Origin: Bernardetia sp. MNP-M8
Lineage (GTDB): Bacteria; Bacteroidota; Bacteroidia; Cytophagales; Bernardetiaceae
Length of the DNA: 64,000 nucleotides
Assembly (NCBI RefSeq): GCF_037126285.1
Contig: NZ_CP147012.1
Span: 4,548,676 to 4,612,675 of the forward strand
Direction: 5' to 3'
Below the pieces are notes generated by a model. That model was given only the letters and a program-made list of their open reading frames with translations. It made no database searches and was not told the DNA's origin. This document shows positions 37,698 through 46,330 of this stretch, piece by piece. The stretch's first letter is position 1. Every line of letters starts with the position of its first letter. The position numbers and the translations under genes are program-made.

Positions 37698-38405
37698 TTA
37701 CACAATTCCTCTGACATACATAAATGCTTCTGCAAAATGTTTTCCAACAGCTACTCCATGGCGTTGTGCCTGTATGTGTAATGCTTCTGGAGAGCGAGGG
37801 TGAGGATAAGCACGTTTTTCAAATTCATAACTTTCCATTCCTTTAATTTTTGCATTTACACTTTCTTCTTTTATACTAACAAAAAAGTTAGGTTGAAAAG
37901 GATTAGGATAATTAAAGGCTTGCCATTCAGTAGAGGACGGAGTTTCGAAAGTAAAAATATGCTGAACATTTTCATGTTCCATTGGACGTATAGCCGTCAT
38001 GACAGCTTCAAAAGTACAGCGATGGTCAATATTCAAATCTCCTCCATGATGTGTGAAAATAATAGTAGGCTCAAATTCTTTTTTTTCTTTCTCTATTACT
38101 TTTACTAAGTCTAATAAAGCTACAGAATCAAAACGATTATCAGCAAAATCATAAATTCCTACACTTTGATAACCAATACATTTTTGAGCAGAATAAATAT
38201 TATTTCTGTGGGTTTGAAGCTCTTGTTCCCATTTTTCTCTATCTCTATTATCCGAACGAGAAGTAATTCCTTCTCCCAAAATAATAGCTCTTACCTGACA
38301 ATTATAGTTTTTGATAAGGTGGTGCATGGTTGCACCAACTCCTAAAAGCTCATCGTCTGGGTGAGCTACTACTACTAATATTTTTTTATTTTGAAAGTTT
38401 ATCAT
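37698..38405 (-). CDS. PIG-L family deacetylase
   Basis: The 235-residue protein has the zinc motif HPDDE (AHPDDELLGVGATM, residues 15-19) and a distal FTHHGGDLNIDHRCT motif with the other zinc histidine. PIG-L enzymes remove N-acetyl groups from GlcNAc-linked or other sugar substrates. It ends the pseudaminic acid cluster, starting 35 bp after the GNAT gene, so it probably edits an N-acyl group on the sugar or on a glycan built from it. Which N-acetyl group is cut cannot be told. Confidence 0.88.
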   Translation of the reverse strand: MINFQNKKILVVVAHPDDELLGVGATMHHLIKNYNCQVRAIILGEGITSRSDNRDREKWEQELQTHRNNIYSAQKCIGYQSVGIYDFADNRFDSVALLDLVKVIEKEKKEFEPTIIFTHHGGDLNIDHRCTFEAVMTAIRPMEHENVQHIFTFETPSSTEWQAFNYPNPFQPNFFVSIKEESVNAKIKGMESYEFEKRAYPHPRSPEALHIQAQRHGVAVGKHFAEAFMYVRGIV

Positions 38406-38440
38406 TTTTTTATTTTGATAGAGTAAGATACATGACTCAA

Positions 38441-39424
38441 TTAATATACATCATTATCTCCTAATGTAATATGCCAATTATGAATATTATCATAATTAAT
38501 TTGGTCTGAGTAATTAATAAAGTAATTGAAATTTTCTGTTTTACGAAAACCTATACTTACTATGCAATTGTATTCTGTACTTTCTTCTGTTAAATGCCAC
38601 ATATTTAATAAATGACTTTTTTCTTGTTTAGAGTAATATATTGAAGTATTCAAAAGTTTTTTTAGATGATGTATTTGATTATAGCCAAAATCTACAATAT
38701 GAGTTTTGAGAATAGATTGTTCTTCATCAAGAAATTTTTTTAATACAATATATCCTTCTACTTTTTCATATTCTTCTAAAATAAATATTTTATATGACTT
38801 ATTAGGGCGTTCAAGAAATCTCCATTTTATAAACTCTTTATTTCTAACTATACTATAGTTATATTTTTCAAAAAAAGAACTAATATTTTCTAATTGTTTG
38901 TAATTTGTAAGCTCTTTTATTCCTGATTCTAATGGCTTATCTTCACACAAAGATGGGTTTATATTTAGAAAGTATAAGTTATCTAATTGATTCCATCCTA
39001 CTTTCAAATGTCCACGAATTGCATTTTCATTAGGAATACCAATTACTATTTTATTACCTTTTTTAGAGCTATCTTTTAAAGCAAACAAACCTGTTTCCAC
39101 AAACAAACCATATCCTCTATAATCAGGATGTACCATAACATTTGTACATAAAGCAGCAGGATATAATTTTTGATTGTAATTGACTTGATAGGGTAATAAT
39201 CCATAAGCACTAACTAATTGATTACTTTCCAAATCTTTTACTAAAAAAATATCATTTTTGCCAAATGGAGAAGCCAAATTAAACCAATTGTACCATTCTC
39301 TATTTAGATCTTCTCTTTTTCCAAAACAACTTTCGAACAATTCAAAGTAAGAGATTATAAATTCTTCATTTTCTACTTGAGCTTTGAAAAACTCGAACTC
39401 TCTATTCTTTATTTTTTTTATCAT
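38441..39424 (-). CDS. GNAT-type N-acetyltransferase in the pseudaminic acid cluster
   Basis: The 327-residue protein has a GNAT domain in its first half: VSAYGLLPYQV, then VMVHPDYRGYGLFVETGLFAL (acetyl-CoA pyrophosphate loop RGYG) and GIPNENAIRGHLKVGW. A second acyltransferase-like half follows (KWRFLERPNKSYKIFILEEYEKVEGYIVLKK). PseH of the standard pathway is a single GNAT of about 160-180 aa, so this larger protein is not a plain PseH; it resembles double-GNAT enzymes of polysaccharide loci. It begins 8 bp after pseI and is surely co-transcribed. Confidence 0.75.
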   Translation of the reverse strand: MIKKIKNREFEFFKAQVENEEFIISYFELFESCFGKREDLNREWYNWFNLASPFGKNDIFLVKDLESNQLVSAYGLLPYQVNYNQKLYPAALCTNVMVHPDYRGYGLFVETGLFALKDSSKKGNKIVIGIPNENAIRGHLKVGWNQLDNLYFLNINPSLCEDKPLESGIKELTNYKQLENISSFFEKYNYSIVRNKEFIKWRFLERPNKSYKIFILEEYEKVEGYIVLKKFLDEEQSILKTHIVDFGYNQIHHLKKLLNTSIYYSKQEKSHLLNMWHLTEESTEYNCIVSIGFRKTENFNYFINYSDQINYDNIHNWHITLGDNDVY

Positions 39425-39432
39425 AATATTAA

Positions 39433-40482
39433 TTAAAGGTTATTCCAAGAAAGTGCTGTGCCTTTGGAAATGTCTTGTTTTGATGTTTTTCCTATTATAT
39501 TATTGTAAAACTTAGGCAAAAGTCCTTTACCTGGACGTATTACTCTTATATTTGTTGAAGTAAATACTTCTCCTGCTTTTATATCTTCCACAACATAAAT
39601 AGAACGTCTAAAAGTGATTGACTTTTGTTCTGCAGTAGTAATACCATAAGTTACTTTTCCTAAGGCATCAAATGCCTTTTCAGTTTCTTCTACTAAACTT
39701 TTAAACTCATGAGGCTCTAATGAAAAAGAAGCATCTAGCCCTCCATCTTTTCTATTTAAAGTAAAATGCTTTTCAATTACTCTAGCTCCTAATGCTGTTG
39801 CAGCGACAGCTACTCCTATTCCTAAAGTATGATCAGACAATCCTATTATACAATCAAACATACTTTCCATATGTGGAATAGTTAGGAGGTTAGAATCTAC
39901 AGCTGAAGCAGGATAGGTACTCGTACATTTTAGTAAGATAAGATTAGGATTATTCACTCTTGCAAATAAATCAATAATATCTTGTAGAGTTTCTAAATTA
40001 GCCATACCTGTTGATATTATTACAGGTTTTCCTGTTAGAGCTACTTTCTCTATTAATTGGATAAAATTATTTTCAAAAGAAGCTATTTTGTACATTGGAC
40101 AATCTAATGTTTCTAAAAAATCTACTGCTTCTAACCCAAAAGGAGAACTAAAGGCAATTATATTCTTTTCCTTTGCTCGTTTAAATATTGCTTCATGCCA
40201 TTCGAAGGGTGTATATACTTCTTGATAGAGATTATACAATGTTTTAGCTTCCCAGTCTGGGTTTGAACCTCTAACAATAAAGTCTTCGTTTGAGGAGTCT
40301 ATTGTAAGCATATCTGGTGAACTTGTTTGTATTTTTATAGCATGTCCTCCTGCTGCTGCTGCTGCATCAATAATTTCTAAAGCTCTTTCAAGCGATTGAT
40401 TATGATTACCAGACATTTCAGCAATGATAAAAGGCTTATTTTCCGAACTAATTGTAAAGTCTTGTACTTGTATTTTTTTCAT
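39433..40482 (-). CDS. pseI: Pseudaminic acid synthase
   Basis: The 349-residue protein matches the NeuB/PseI family: IAEMSGNHNQSLERALEIIDAAAAAGGHAIKIQT near the start, where the SGNHNQS block is typical of PseI rather than NeuB, then PVIISTGMA and GLSDHTLG. A C-terminal SAF (antifreeze-like) domain follows (about residues 285-349: FRRSIYVVEDIKAGEVF). It condenses 2,4-diacylamino-6-deoxy-altrose with phosphoenolpyruvate to form pseudaminic acid. It lies 3 bp after the formyltransferase. Confidence 0.92.
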   Translation of the reverse strand: MKKIQVQDFTISSENKPFIIAEMSGNHNQSLERALEIIDAAAAAGGHAIKIQTSSPDMLTIDSSNEDFIVRGSNPDWEAKTLYNLYQEVYTPFEWHEAIFKRAKEKNIIAFSSPFGLEAVDFLETLDCPMYKIASFENNFIQLIEKVALTGKPVIISTGMANLETLQDIIDLFARVNNPNLILLKCTSTYPASAVDSNLLTIPHMESMFDCIIGLSDHTLGIGVAVAATALGARVIEKHFTLNRKDGGLDASFSLEPHEFKSLVEETEKAFDALGKVTYGITTAEQKSITFRRSIYVVEDIKAGEVFTSTNIRVIRPGKGLLPKFYNNIIGKTSKQDISKGTALSWNNL

Positions 40483-40485
40483 GAT

Positions 40486-41118
40486 TTAATTTGCTTTATT
40501 TATTTTGATATAATATTTTACTCCATTTTTATAAAAAAAAGCAGGATATTTTTCATTATCACAGACTCTCAATAAATTAAATTGTTCATCAATAGTCTTA
40601 TAAATATTCAACTCACTATCCTTAGGACTTCTTTTAGGATAAAATGACTCTAAACCCTCTTGTTTTTTCTTTGAGTTATTTGGATAATTAGTAATAAATT
40701 TTATCACTAATTCAATCGTTTTTTCTCCTTGAAAAACACGTAATTCTTCTACTAGCTCTGTTCCATTTAAGGAAATACTATCTTGCTCATAAATTAGACC
40801 TGCATCTACTTTTTGAGTAGCTTCAAATAATGTGATAGGTATTTGGCTTTTTCCTTCTAAAACTTGCCAAGTCAGTGGCGACCAACCTTTTCCTTGTGGT
40901 AAGGCACTTTCATGAATGACCAAATTGTGCGTGTTCAAATTTAAGTTTTTTAAAATTTGTTCACAAGATAATAAAACTAACACATCGCCTTTTTGTATAT
41001 CCTCATGAGAATGAATTAATTCAACATTATGATTTAATTCTAGAAGCAAACTTTGTAACTTTTTAGCATAAGGAATAATCCAAGAGCCAATATTATCGAC
41101 TAATAATTGTATTTTCAT
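40486..41118 (-). CDS. Formyltransferase-family enzyme, sugar N-formyltransferase
   Basis: The 210-residue protein carries the formyltransferase signature HESALPQGKGWSPLTWQVLEG (residues about 69-89), close to the HxSxLPxxxGxSP motif of Fmt/ArnA-type enzymes, and the later TLFEATQKVDAGLIYEQ block with the catalytic Asp. It is shorter than Met-tRNA formyltransferase and lacks its tRNA domain, so it is a sugar-type enzyme using 10-formyltetrahydrofolate. It stands exactly where PseH would act, between pseG and pseI with gaps of 5 and 3 bp. I infer N-formylation of the 4-amino group that becomes N7 of pseudaminic acid. Confidence 0.82.
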   Translation of the reverse strand: MKIQLLVDNIGSWIIPYAKKLQSLLLELNHNVELIHSHEDIQKGDVLVLLSCEQILKNLNLNTHNLVIHESALPQGKGWSPLTWQVLEGKSQIPITLFEATQKVDAGLIYEQDSISLNGTELVEELRVFQGEKTIELVIKFITNYPNNSKKKQEGLESFYPKRSPKDSELNIYKTIDEQFNLLRVCDNEKYPAFFYKNGVKYYIKINKAN

Positions 41119-41123
41119 AAATT

Positions 41124-42155
41124 TTAAAATAATTCTAAAAGTCGTTTAGATGAATACCCATCAATAGCTTTAGCAGTTGCGAAAGAAGAAAGTAAAAATA
41201 ATTTATCAAATCCATTTATGATTTTGTTTTCCAAGTCTATTTTTAAATCTTGTAAATCAATAGTTAGATTATTTTCAAAACCTCTGTAAATAGATAGTTG
41301 ATTATCTACATAATAGCCCCCTAACCAAATTAAGCCAGTTGAAAGAATTTCATAAGAAATACTACTAGCAGGTGCAATGGCTATATCAGAGTGTTTCATT
41401 AATTTACACATCTGTTGAGCAGAAAGGTTTTGATGAAGAATTATTTTATCATTTTGTTTGCACAGCTCTAGAATTTCTTGATAAAATAATGAGGCACTGC
41501 CTAAAACTACATTAATTTGTTTTAATTTATCTACATTTAGACAACTGTCTATCGCTGTCTTTGTAAGATTGTAAATATCTGAACCTCCAAAACAAATGAA
41601 AGCATTCTCTATTTTATTTATTTCTCTTTTTTGTTTGGCAGCTTCTAAAAATGGTTTTCGAAGTAAAGCATATTCTGCTCCTAGACATAATTTTGTATAG
41701 GGTTCACAAGAATAATCAGTTTTCTTCAGCCCTTCTGCATGATTAATCACTACATCAGCCACAAAATGCCAATCATGCATATCATCAATACAAACTATTT
41801 TTGAATTGCTATTTTGTTTAATAATTCTTTGATAATCTGTCTGTATTTGATAATGGTCTAATACGATAATAGAATTATCTTGTAAATAAGATTTGGCAAT
41901 AAAATGAGCTTCTTCTAAAAAATTAGTAGATTCTTGCAAAATAATTAATTCAAATTTTTCTTTGATTTGATTTTGAAGAACTAAAGAAGGATTCTGAACC
42001 AAAAAAACGCATTCAAACACAGAGTTTTTATCTTCTATTAGCATATCAGCTAAAGCCATACTGCGTACAATATGTCCCCAACCAATTTGAGAGTTGGCAT
42101 CTGCTCTGAAAAACACCTTAGTTTTCGAGATATTTAGCTTTGTTGTTTGATCCAT
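41124..42155 (-). CDS. pseG: UDP-2,4-diacylamino-2,4,6-trideoxy-altrose hydrolase
   Basis: I chose the ATG at 42155 (343 aa, overlapping pseF by 22 bp); the longer ORF overlaps more. The protein has the GT-B-like PseG pattern: FFRADANSQIGWGHIVRSMALADML at the start, LDHYQIQTDYQR with the catalytic His in DHY, FGGSDIYNLT, and a C-terminal block ASSISYEILSTGL. PseG releases UDP from the sugar before PseI acts. It is translationally coupled to pseF and followed 5 bp later by the formyltransferase. Confidence 0.9.
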   Translation of the reverse strand: MDQTTKLNISKTKVFFRADANSQIGWGHIVRSMALADMLIEDKNSVFECVFLVQNPSLVLQNQIKEKFELIILQESTNFLEEAHFIAKSYLQDNSIIVLDHYQIQTDYQRIIKQNSNSKIVCIDDMHDWHFVADVVINHAEGLKKTDYSCEPYTKLCLGAEYALLRKPFLEAAKQKREINKIENAFICFGGSDIYNLTKTAIDSCLNVDKLKQINVVLGSASLFYQEILELCKQNDKIILHQNLSAQQMCKLMKHSDIAIAPASSISYEILSTGLIWLGGYYVDNQLSIYRGFENNLTIDLQDLKIDLENKIINGFDKLFLLSSFATAKAIDGYSSKRLLELF

Positions 42156-42829
42156 TGGTATTTGAATTCTGCCATTTTCCAATCTTCTATGTTATCAATA
42201 TCTTGAACTTGTAAAGTAGATAAGGTAATTACTCCTGTATTATCTGTCCAAAGCCGTTTTTTTTCTAGTAATGTATCTGTCTTACACATATAAAACTGAC
42301 CTGCATCAAAATAAGCTTTTTCCAAATCTTGTGAGCGTTTCATTAGATTACTAGGCTCAAACATGCTTACCTTATTTTCAATATTTTTTTTTAAAGCTCT
42401 TTGAATAGGCGAAGAAAATTCGCCCACTGGAAAGACAACATCAAGTTTCTTTAAAGTTAATAATTCCAATGCTTTTTCTAGTATTTCAATAGTAATAAAA
42501 GGAGCTGTAGGATAAATACCACAACAAATATCAAATTCTTTTCCTTGTCTTCGATATTCATTGATTACCTCTATTAATACATCAGCTGTGCCTGAAAAAT
42601 CATCGGCATTTTTATTACTGCGTAAAAAAGGAATAACTGCACCATACTGTTGAGCAATTTGAGCGATTTCTTCATCTTCTGTCGAAACCATTACCTCATC
42701 AAATAATTCAGATTTTAAAGCTGTCTCAATAGAATAAGCAATGATAGGTTTTCCTAAGAAATCTTTTATATTTTTTCTAGGAATTCGTTTACTTCCTCCT
42801 CGTGCTGTGATGATAGCTAGTTTTTTCAT
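42134..42829 (-). CDS. pseF: Pseudaminic acid cytidylyltransferase
   Basis: I chose the ATG at 42829 (231 aa), which starts with the CMP-sialic-acid-synthetase motif KKLAIITARGGSKRIPRKNIK; the longer ORF overlaps pseC. Further blocks are GKPIIAYSIETAL, VSTEDEEIAQIA and YPTAPF, and a DIDNIEDW block near the end. The CMP-NeuA/PseF family activates pseudaminic acid with CTP, giving CMP-pseudaminic acid for glycosyltransferases. The gap after pseC is 7 bp. Confidence 0.92.
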   Translation of the reverse strand: MKKLAIITARGGSKRIPRKNIKDFLGKPIIAYSIETALKSELFDEVMVSTEDEEIAQIAQQYGAVIPFLRSNKNADDFSGTADVLIEVINEYRRQGKEFDICCGIYPTAPFITIEILEKALELLTLKKLDVVFPVGEFSSPIQRALKKNIENKVSMFEPSNLMKRSQDLEKAYFDAGQFYMCKTDTLLEKKRLWTDNTGVITLSTLQVQDIDNIEDWKMAEFKYQWIKQQS

Positions 42830-42836
42830 TTTTACA

Positions 42837-44027
42837 TTATTTACTGACAAACTCTAGTATTTTTTCTATTACAAAATTTTGTTCCTCCTCTGTAAGAGTT
42901 GGATACATCGGAATACTCAAACAAGATTCATAATAACTTTCTGCACTAGGAAAATCTCCATTTTTGTATCCCAAAGATTTATAATAGGGCATAATATGTA
43001 CAGGAATATAATGTACTTGAGCAAAGATATTATTTTCTCTTAGGAAATCATAGAGTTCTTTTCGGTTTTCTACTTGAATGACATACAGATGATAAGCATG
43101 GAAAATTTTATTTTTACCTTCAATATCTCCATTTTTAGGATACTGAAAAAAGCAAACCTTCGTATTTTTGAATGCGTCATCATAACGTTCTGCAATTTCT
43201 TGACGTTTTTGCATCATTTCATCAGCTCTTGAGAGTTGAGAAATTCCTAAAGCAGCCAAAATATCAGGAATACGATAATTATATCCTAAGTCTTGCATTT
43301 CATAATACCAACCTCCATGATTTTCCTGCAATAAATCTGGATTTTTGGTAATTCCATGGGTACGAAGTTTGATTAATTTATCATACAAATCTTTGTCATT
43401 TGTGGTAATCATTCCACCTTCCCCAGAAGCAATATGTTTGACAGGGTGGAATGAAAAAATAGCTAAATCGGCATAATTACCACTACCACAATTTTGCTTT
43501 TTATTTTGAGAATCGATAAAATATCCCCCAGGTGCATGACAAGCATCTTCAATAATCCATAATCCATATTCATCTGCTAGTTTTCTAGCTTTTTCCAAAT
43601 CTACAGGCAAACCCATAAAATCCACAGGAATAATCCCATCGAATGTTCCTTGTGGATTTGATTTTAATAACTCTTCTAATTTATCTAAATCAATAAGAGA
43701 AGTTTTTGGGTCAATATCTACAAAGACAACTTCCCCACCACAATATTTAATACAATTTGCTGAAGCTGCAAAAGTGATAGGAGTTGTAATTACCTTACTT
43801 TTTTCATTTACATTCAGTGCTAAAGCACATAAATGCAATGCTGCTGTTCCATTCGAAACTGCCACAGCATATTTTGAACCTACATAGTTAGCAAACTTAT
43901 ATTCAAATTCATCAATCTTAGGTCCTTGTGTTAGAAAATCAGCTTGTAGAGTTTCTACAACAGCATTGATATCATCTTGAGTAATGTTCTGTTTCCCATA
44001 AGGAATAGAGAAAGTGGTGGTAGTCAT
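42837..44027 (-). CDS. pseC: UDP-4-amino-4,6-dideoxy-N-acetyl-altrosamine transaminase
   Basis: I chose the ATG at 44027 (396 aa), because the longer ORF (to 44144) would run into the upstream membrane-protein gene. It is a DegT/DnrJ/EryC1 aminotransferase: SIPYGKQNITQDDINAV at the start, AVSNGTAALHLCALAL, EDACHAPGG, and the PLP-lysine block FSFHPVKHIASGEGGMI. PseC puts an amino group on C4 of the keto sugar made by PseB. It begins 5 bp after the membrane-protein stop. Confidence 0.92.
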   Translation of the reverse strand: MTTTTFSIPYGKQNITQDDINAVVETLQADFLTQGPKIDEFEYKFANYVGSKYAVAVSNGTAALHLCALALNVNEKSKVITTPITFAASANCIKYCGGEVVFVDIDPKTSLIDLDKLEELLKSNPQGTFDGIIPVDFMGLPVDLEKARKLADEYGLWIIEDACHAPGGYFIDSQNKKQNCGSGNYADLAIFSFHPVKHIASGEGGMITTNDKDLYDKLIKLRTHGITKNPDLLQENHGGWYYEMQDLGYNYRIPDILAALGISQLSRADEMMQKRQEIAERYDDAFKNTKVCFFQYPKNGDIEGKNKIFHAYHLYVIQVENRKELYDFLRENNIFAQVHYIPVHIMPYYKSLGYKNGDFPSAESYYESCLSIPMYPTLTEEEQNFVIEKILEFVSK

Positions 44028-44032
44028 AGAAT

Positions 44033-46114
44033 TTAATTTTTTTCTAATTTTATTTCGCAAGAAATTTCTTTTTTTGCTTGATTTGAAGGATAATAAATAA
44101 TGAGTTTTTCTACTATAGGAATATATTTTTGAGCTTTTATACACATTTGAGAATAAGAAAGTGTATCAGAACTGTTCTTTCTTTCAACAAAATCAGCAAA
44201 ACCATAATTATTTATTTCTTCTCCATACAAAGGCATTCCATCAATTTGCATAATTCCACTAATAGCAGGAACAACAAAAGAAATTGACTTGGCAGCTCTT
44301 TTTGTGTTCATGTGTTTCCAAAATAATGTATCTGATTGCGAAATATGGATGACTAGTTTTCTTTTTTGTTCTATTGGTAGATTCCCTAAACTATCTAACT
44401 GTTTGGTAATATATACAGCCCAGTTTCTATCGATTGGTGTAGAATTAATTTGCGAATTTTCTAGTTGTTTATAATCCTGTACTAAATTTTTATGATTTGA
44501 ATATGCAGCTCTCAAGTCAGCTTGAAACTTCCAAGCTATTCCACCAAAAATAGTTATTGCCATAAAAACCGAAAAAATTAAACCAAAGGAAATATCATTT
44601 TTTGTAAATATATATGTTTTGAAAAAATAATATATCTGTTCTTGATGCAAAACTATATAAGCTAAAAACAAAATCATTCCCAGTTGTCTTGCAACAAGAG
44701 TAAAATAGATGGCACTTCCATCTGGAATTGCTATCAGCATTCCTGGTAAACTACTTGCTATCATCAATACAATAAGTAATTCGATATCTATTAGTACAAA
44801 ATTAGTATGTTTTAAAAGGTTTTTTAAAGTATAAATTTTTGAATCTCTTATGCGTAGAATACAATAGGCAATGCCCCAAAAAAAGTGAATGAGGTAAAAG
44901 TAGAGTTTCTGAGATAGATAATTGATATGTTCTTTTATAAAATTAAACAAACTAATATTCATAATATCTGAATTAGTATTAGAATGATTAATCTTATAGC
45001 CAAAATAAAAAGTAATAAATAAGACCCCTATGAATAGCACTAATTTTATTCTCAAGTAAGTATTTTTATTTAACAAGAAAAATCTGAAACAGAGATAAAT
45101 TACTGCTACCCAAAATAAAAACCCAACTGATATTTTTAATGACAAACTAGCAAGTAAAAAAAATACAGTAGCTACAATAAACAAAATAGATTGTTTTTTA
45201 TCTGAAATAAATTTTTTATCCTCTTCTATAAATAAAATAATAAATAAGCAGAATAAAATGAAAGCAAAATTATAGGATTCGGATAAGATATGAAATAAAA
45301 ATACATCTTTTCCAAATTTACCTAAATCTGATAGTAGTGAGAAAGTTACAATGATAAAGGCAATCCAAAATATAAAATTAAATTTTTGTTTGATGTTAAA
45401 TTTTTCAGAAACACTTCTAATGGTAGAAAGATAAATATAGATAAACAAAGGAATAAAGACTATAATAAAGACAAAGTTATAACCTAGTAAGCTACTCTCT
45501 TTGAGTATTTTAGAAAAATGAGCAAGATAGTAATGACTACCTACATGATAGTTTAAAGGGACTAAGCCATCTACACCCGTTGAAGTTGTATTATAAGTCT
45601 GAATCATATTAGCAATACTACTGTGAAAAAGAGTGTCTATATGAACTTTTCCTAGTTGTAAAGCCTCAAAAAATAAAGGATTAATATAATTTATATCATT
45701 ATTCAGTAGTGAAGGAATAATATGAAAAAAAGTTGCTTTTAAGGCAAATAATAAAAATAAAAATGACCAAAAACGAACTCTAAAACTTTTCCAAATAGTA
45801 AGTGCAAAAAGAATATAACCAATTAAAAAAACATACCTACAATAATATTGATCTATCCAACTAATTAATAAAGGTAAAGTCAGACAAATAAATAGAGAGC
45901 TAACTTGTGATCTATTAAAAGATAACTTAGAAAAAAAATGTAAAGAAGAAATATTGATGCAAAGTAAACCAAAGCCTAAAATAAGTAGTATATTTTCATA
46001 ATCTGTAGCAAATTCTTTTCTCATATACAGACATAAAGCACTTAAACCTATGGCGAGTAAGGAAGAAAATAAAGCAATGCTTGTATTATTATGATTTTTG
46101 GAAAGTATAATCAT
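44033..46114 (-). CDS. Polytopic membrane protein of the sugar cluster
   Basis: The 693-residue protein has about 13 hydrophobic helices in its first 510 residues, then a soluble domain of about 180 residues, presumably periplasmic. The loop around residues 140-190 (HIDTLFHSSIANMIQ, STGVDGLVPLNYHVGSHY) recalls a conserved loop of GT-C-type or polymerase-like membrane proteins of polysaccharide loci, but no DxD motif is clear. It is the first gene of the tight pse string (5 bp before pseC). Possible roles are glycosyl transfer from a lipid carrier, polymerisation or flipping. Confidence 0.7.
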   Translation of the reverse strand: MIILSKNHNNTSIALFSSLLAIGLSALCLYMRKEFATDYENILLILGFGLLCINISSLHFFSKLSFNRSQVSSLFICLTLPLLISWIDQYYCRYVFLIGYILFALTIWKSFRVRFWSFLFLLFALKATFFHIIPSLLNNDINYINPLFFEALQLGKVHIDTLFHSSIANMIQTYNTTSTGVDGLVPLNYHVGSHYYLAHFSKILKESSLLGYNFVFIIVFIPLFIYIYLSTIRSVSEKFNIKQKFNFIFWIAFIIVTFSLLSDLGKFGKDVFLFHILSESYNFAFILFCLFIILFIEEDKKFISDKKQSILFIVATVFFLLASLSLKISVGFLFWVAVIYLCFRFFLLNKNTYLRIKLVLFIGVLFITFYFGYKINHSNTNSDIMNISLFNFIKEHINYLSQKLYFYLIHFFWGIAYCILRIRDSKIYTLKNLLKHTNFVLIDIELLIVLMIASSLPGMLIAIPDGSAIYFTLVARQLGMILFLAYIVLHQEQIYYFFKTYIFTKNDISFGLIFSVFMAITIFGGIAWKFQADLRAAYSNHKNLVQDYKQLENSQINSTPIDRNWAVYITKQLDSLGNLPIEQKRKLVIHISQSDTLFWKHMNTKRAAKSISFVVPAISGIMQIDGMPLYGEEINNYGFADFVERKNSSDTLSYSQMCIKAQKYIPIVEKLIIYYPSNQAKKEISCEIKLEKN

Positions 46115-46135
46115 ATAGAGTTATAATTGAATAAA

Positions 46136-46301
46136 GGTTATCACGGTTATTTTTGTATAACAATCTTCCAAAATGTTAAATTTGATAAAATACTGTTTTT
46201 GATGTTCAGAGGAAGTCTGAACTACCTTAATACAAACCGTGATAAGGTTTATTTAAGACTTTCATTATGTTGAGGATTTCCTAACTGTAAGTGAAAGTCT
46301 T
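46136..46301 (-). promoter_or_regulatory. Structured intergenic region upstream of the membrane-protein/pse operon
   Basis: Two inverted repeats lie in this 216-bp gap. TTATCACGGTT (46138-46148) pairs with AACCGTGATAA (46235-46245), enclosing an 86-bp loop, and AAGACTTTCA (46255-46264) pairs with TGAAAGTCTT (46292-46301). There is also a short TTCAGA...TCTGAA pair (about 46205-46221). This could be a leader for the downstream genes or a small repeat element; I saw no known riboswitch motif. Confidence 0.45.
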
Positions 46302-46330
46302 AATTATAAGCACAAAAAGTAGAACGTAAA

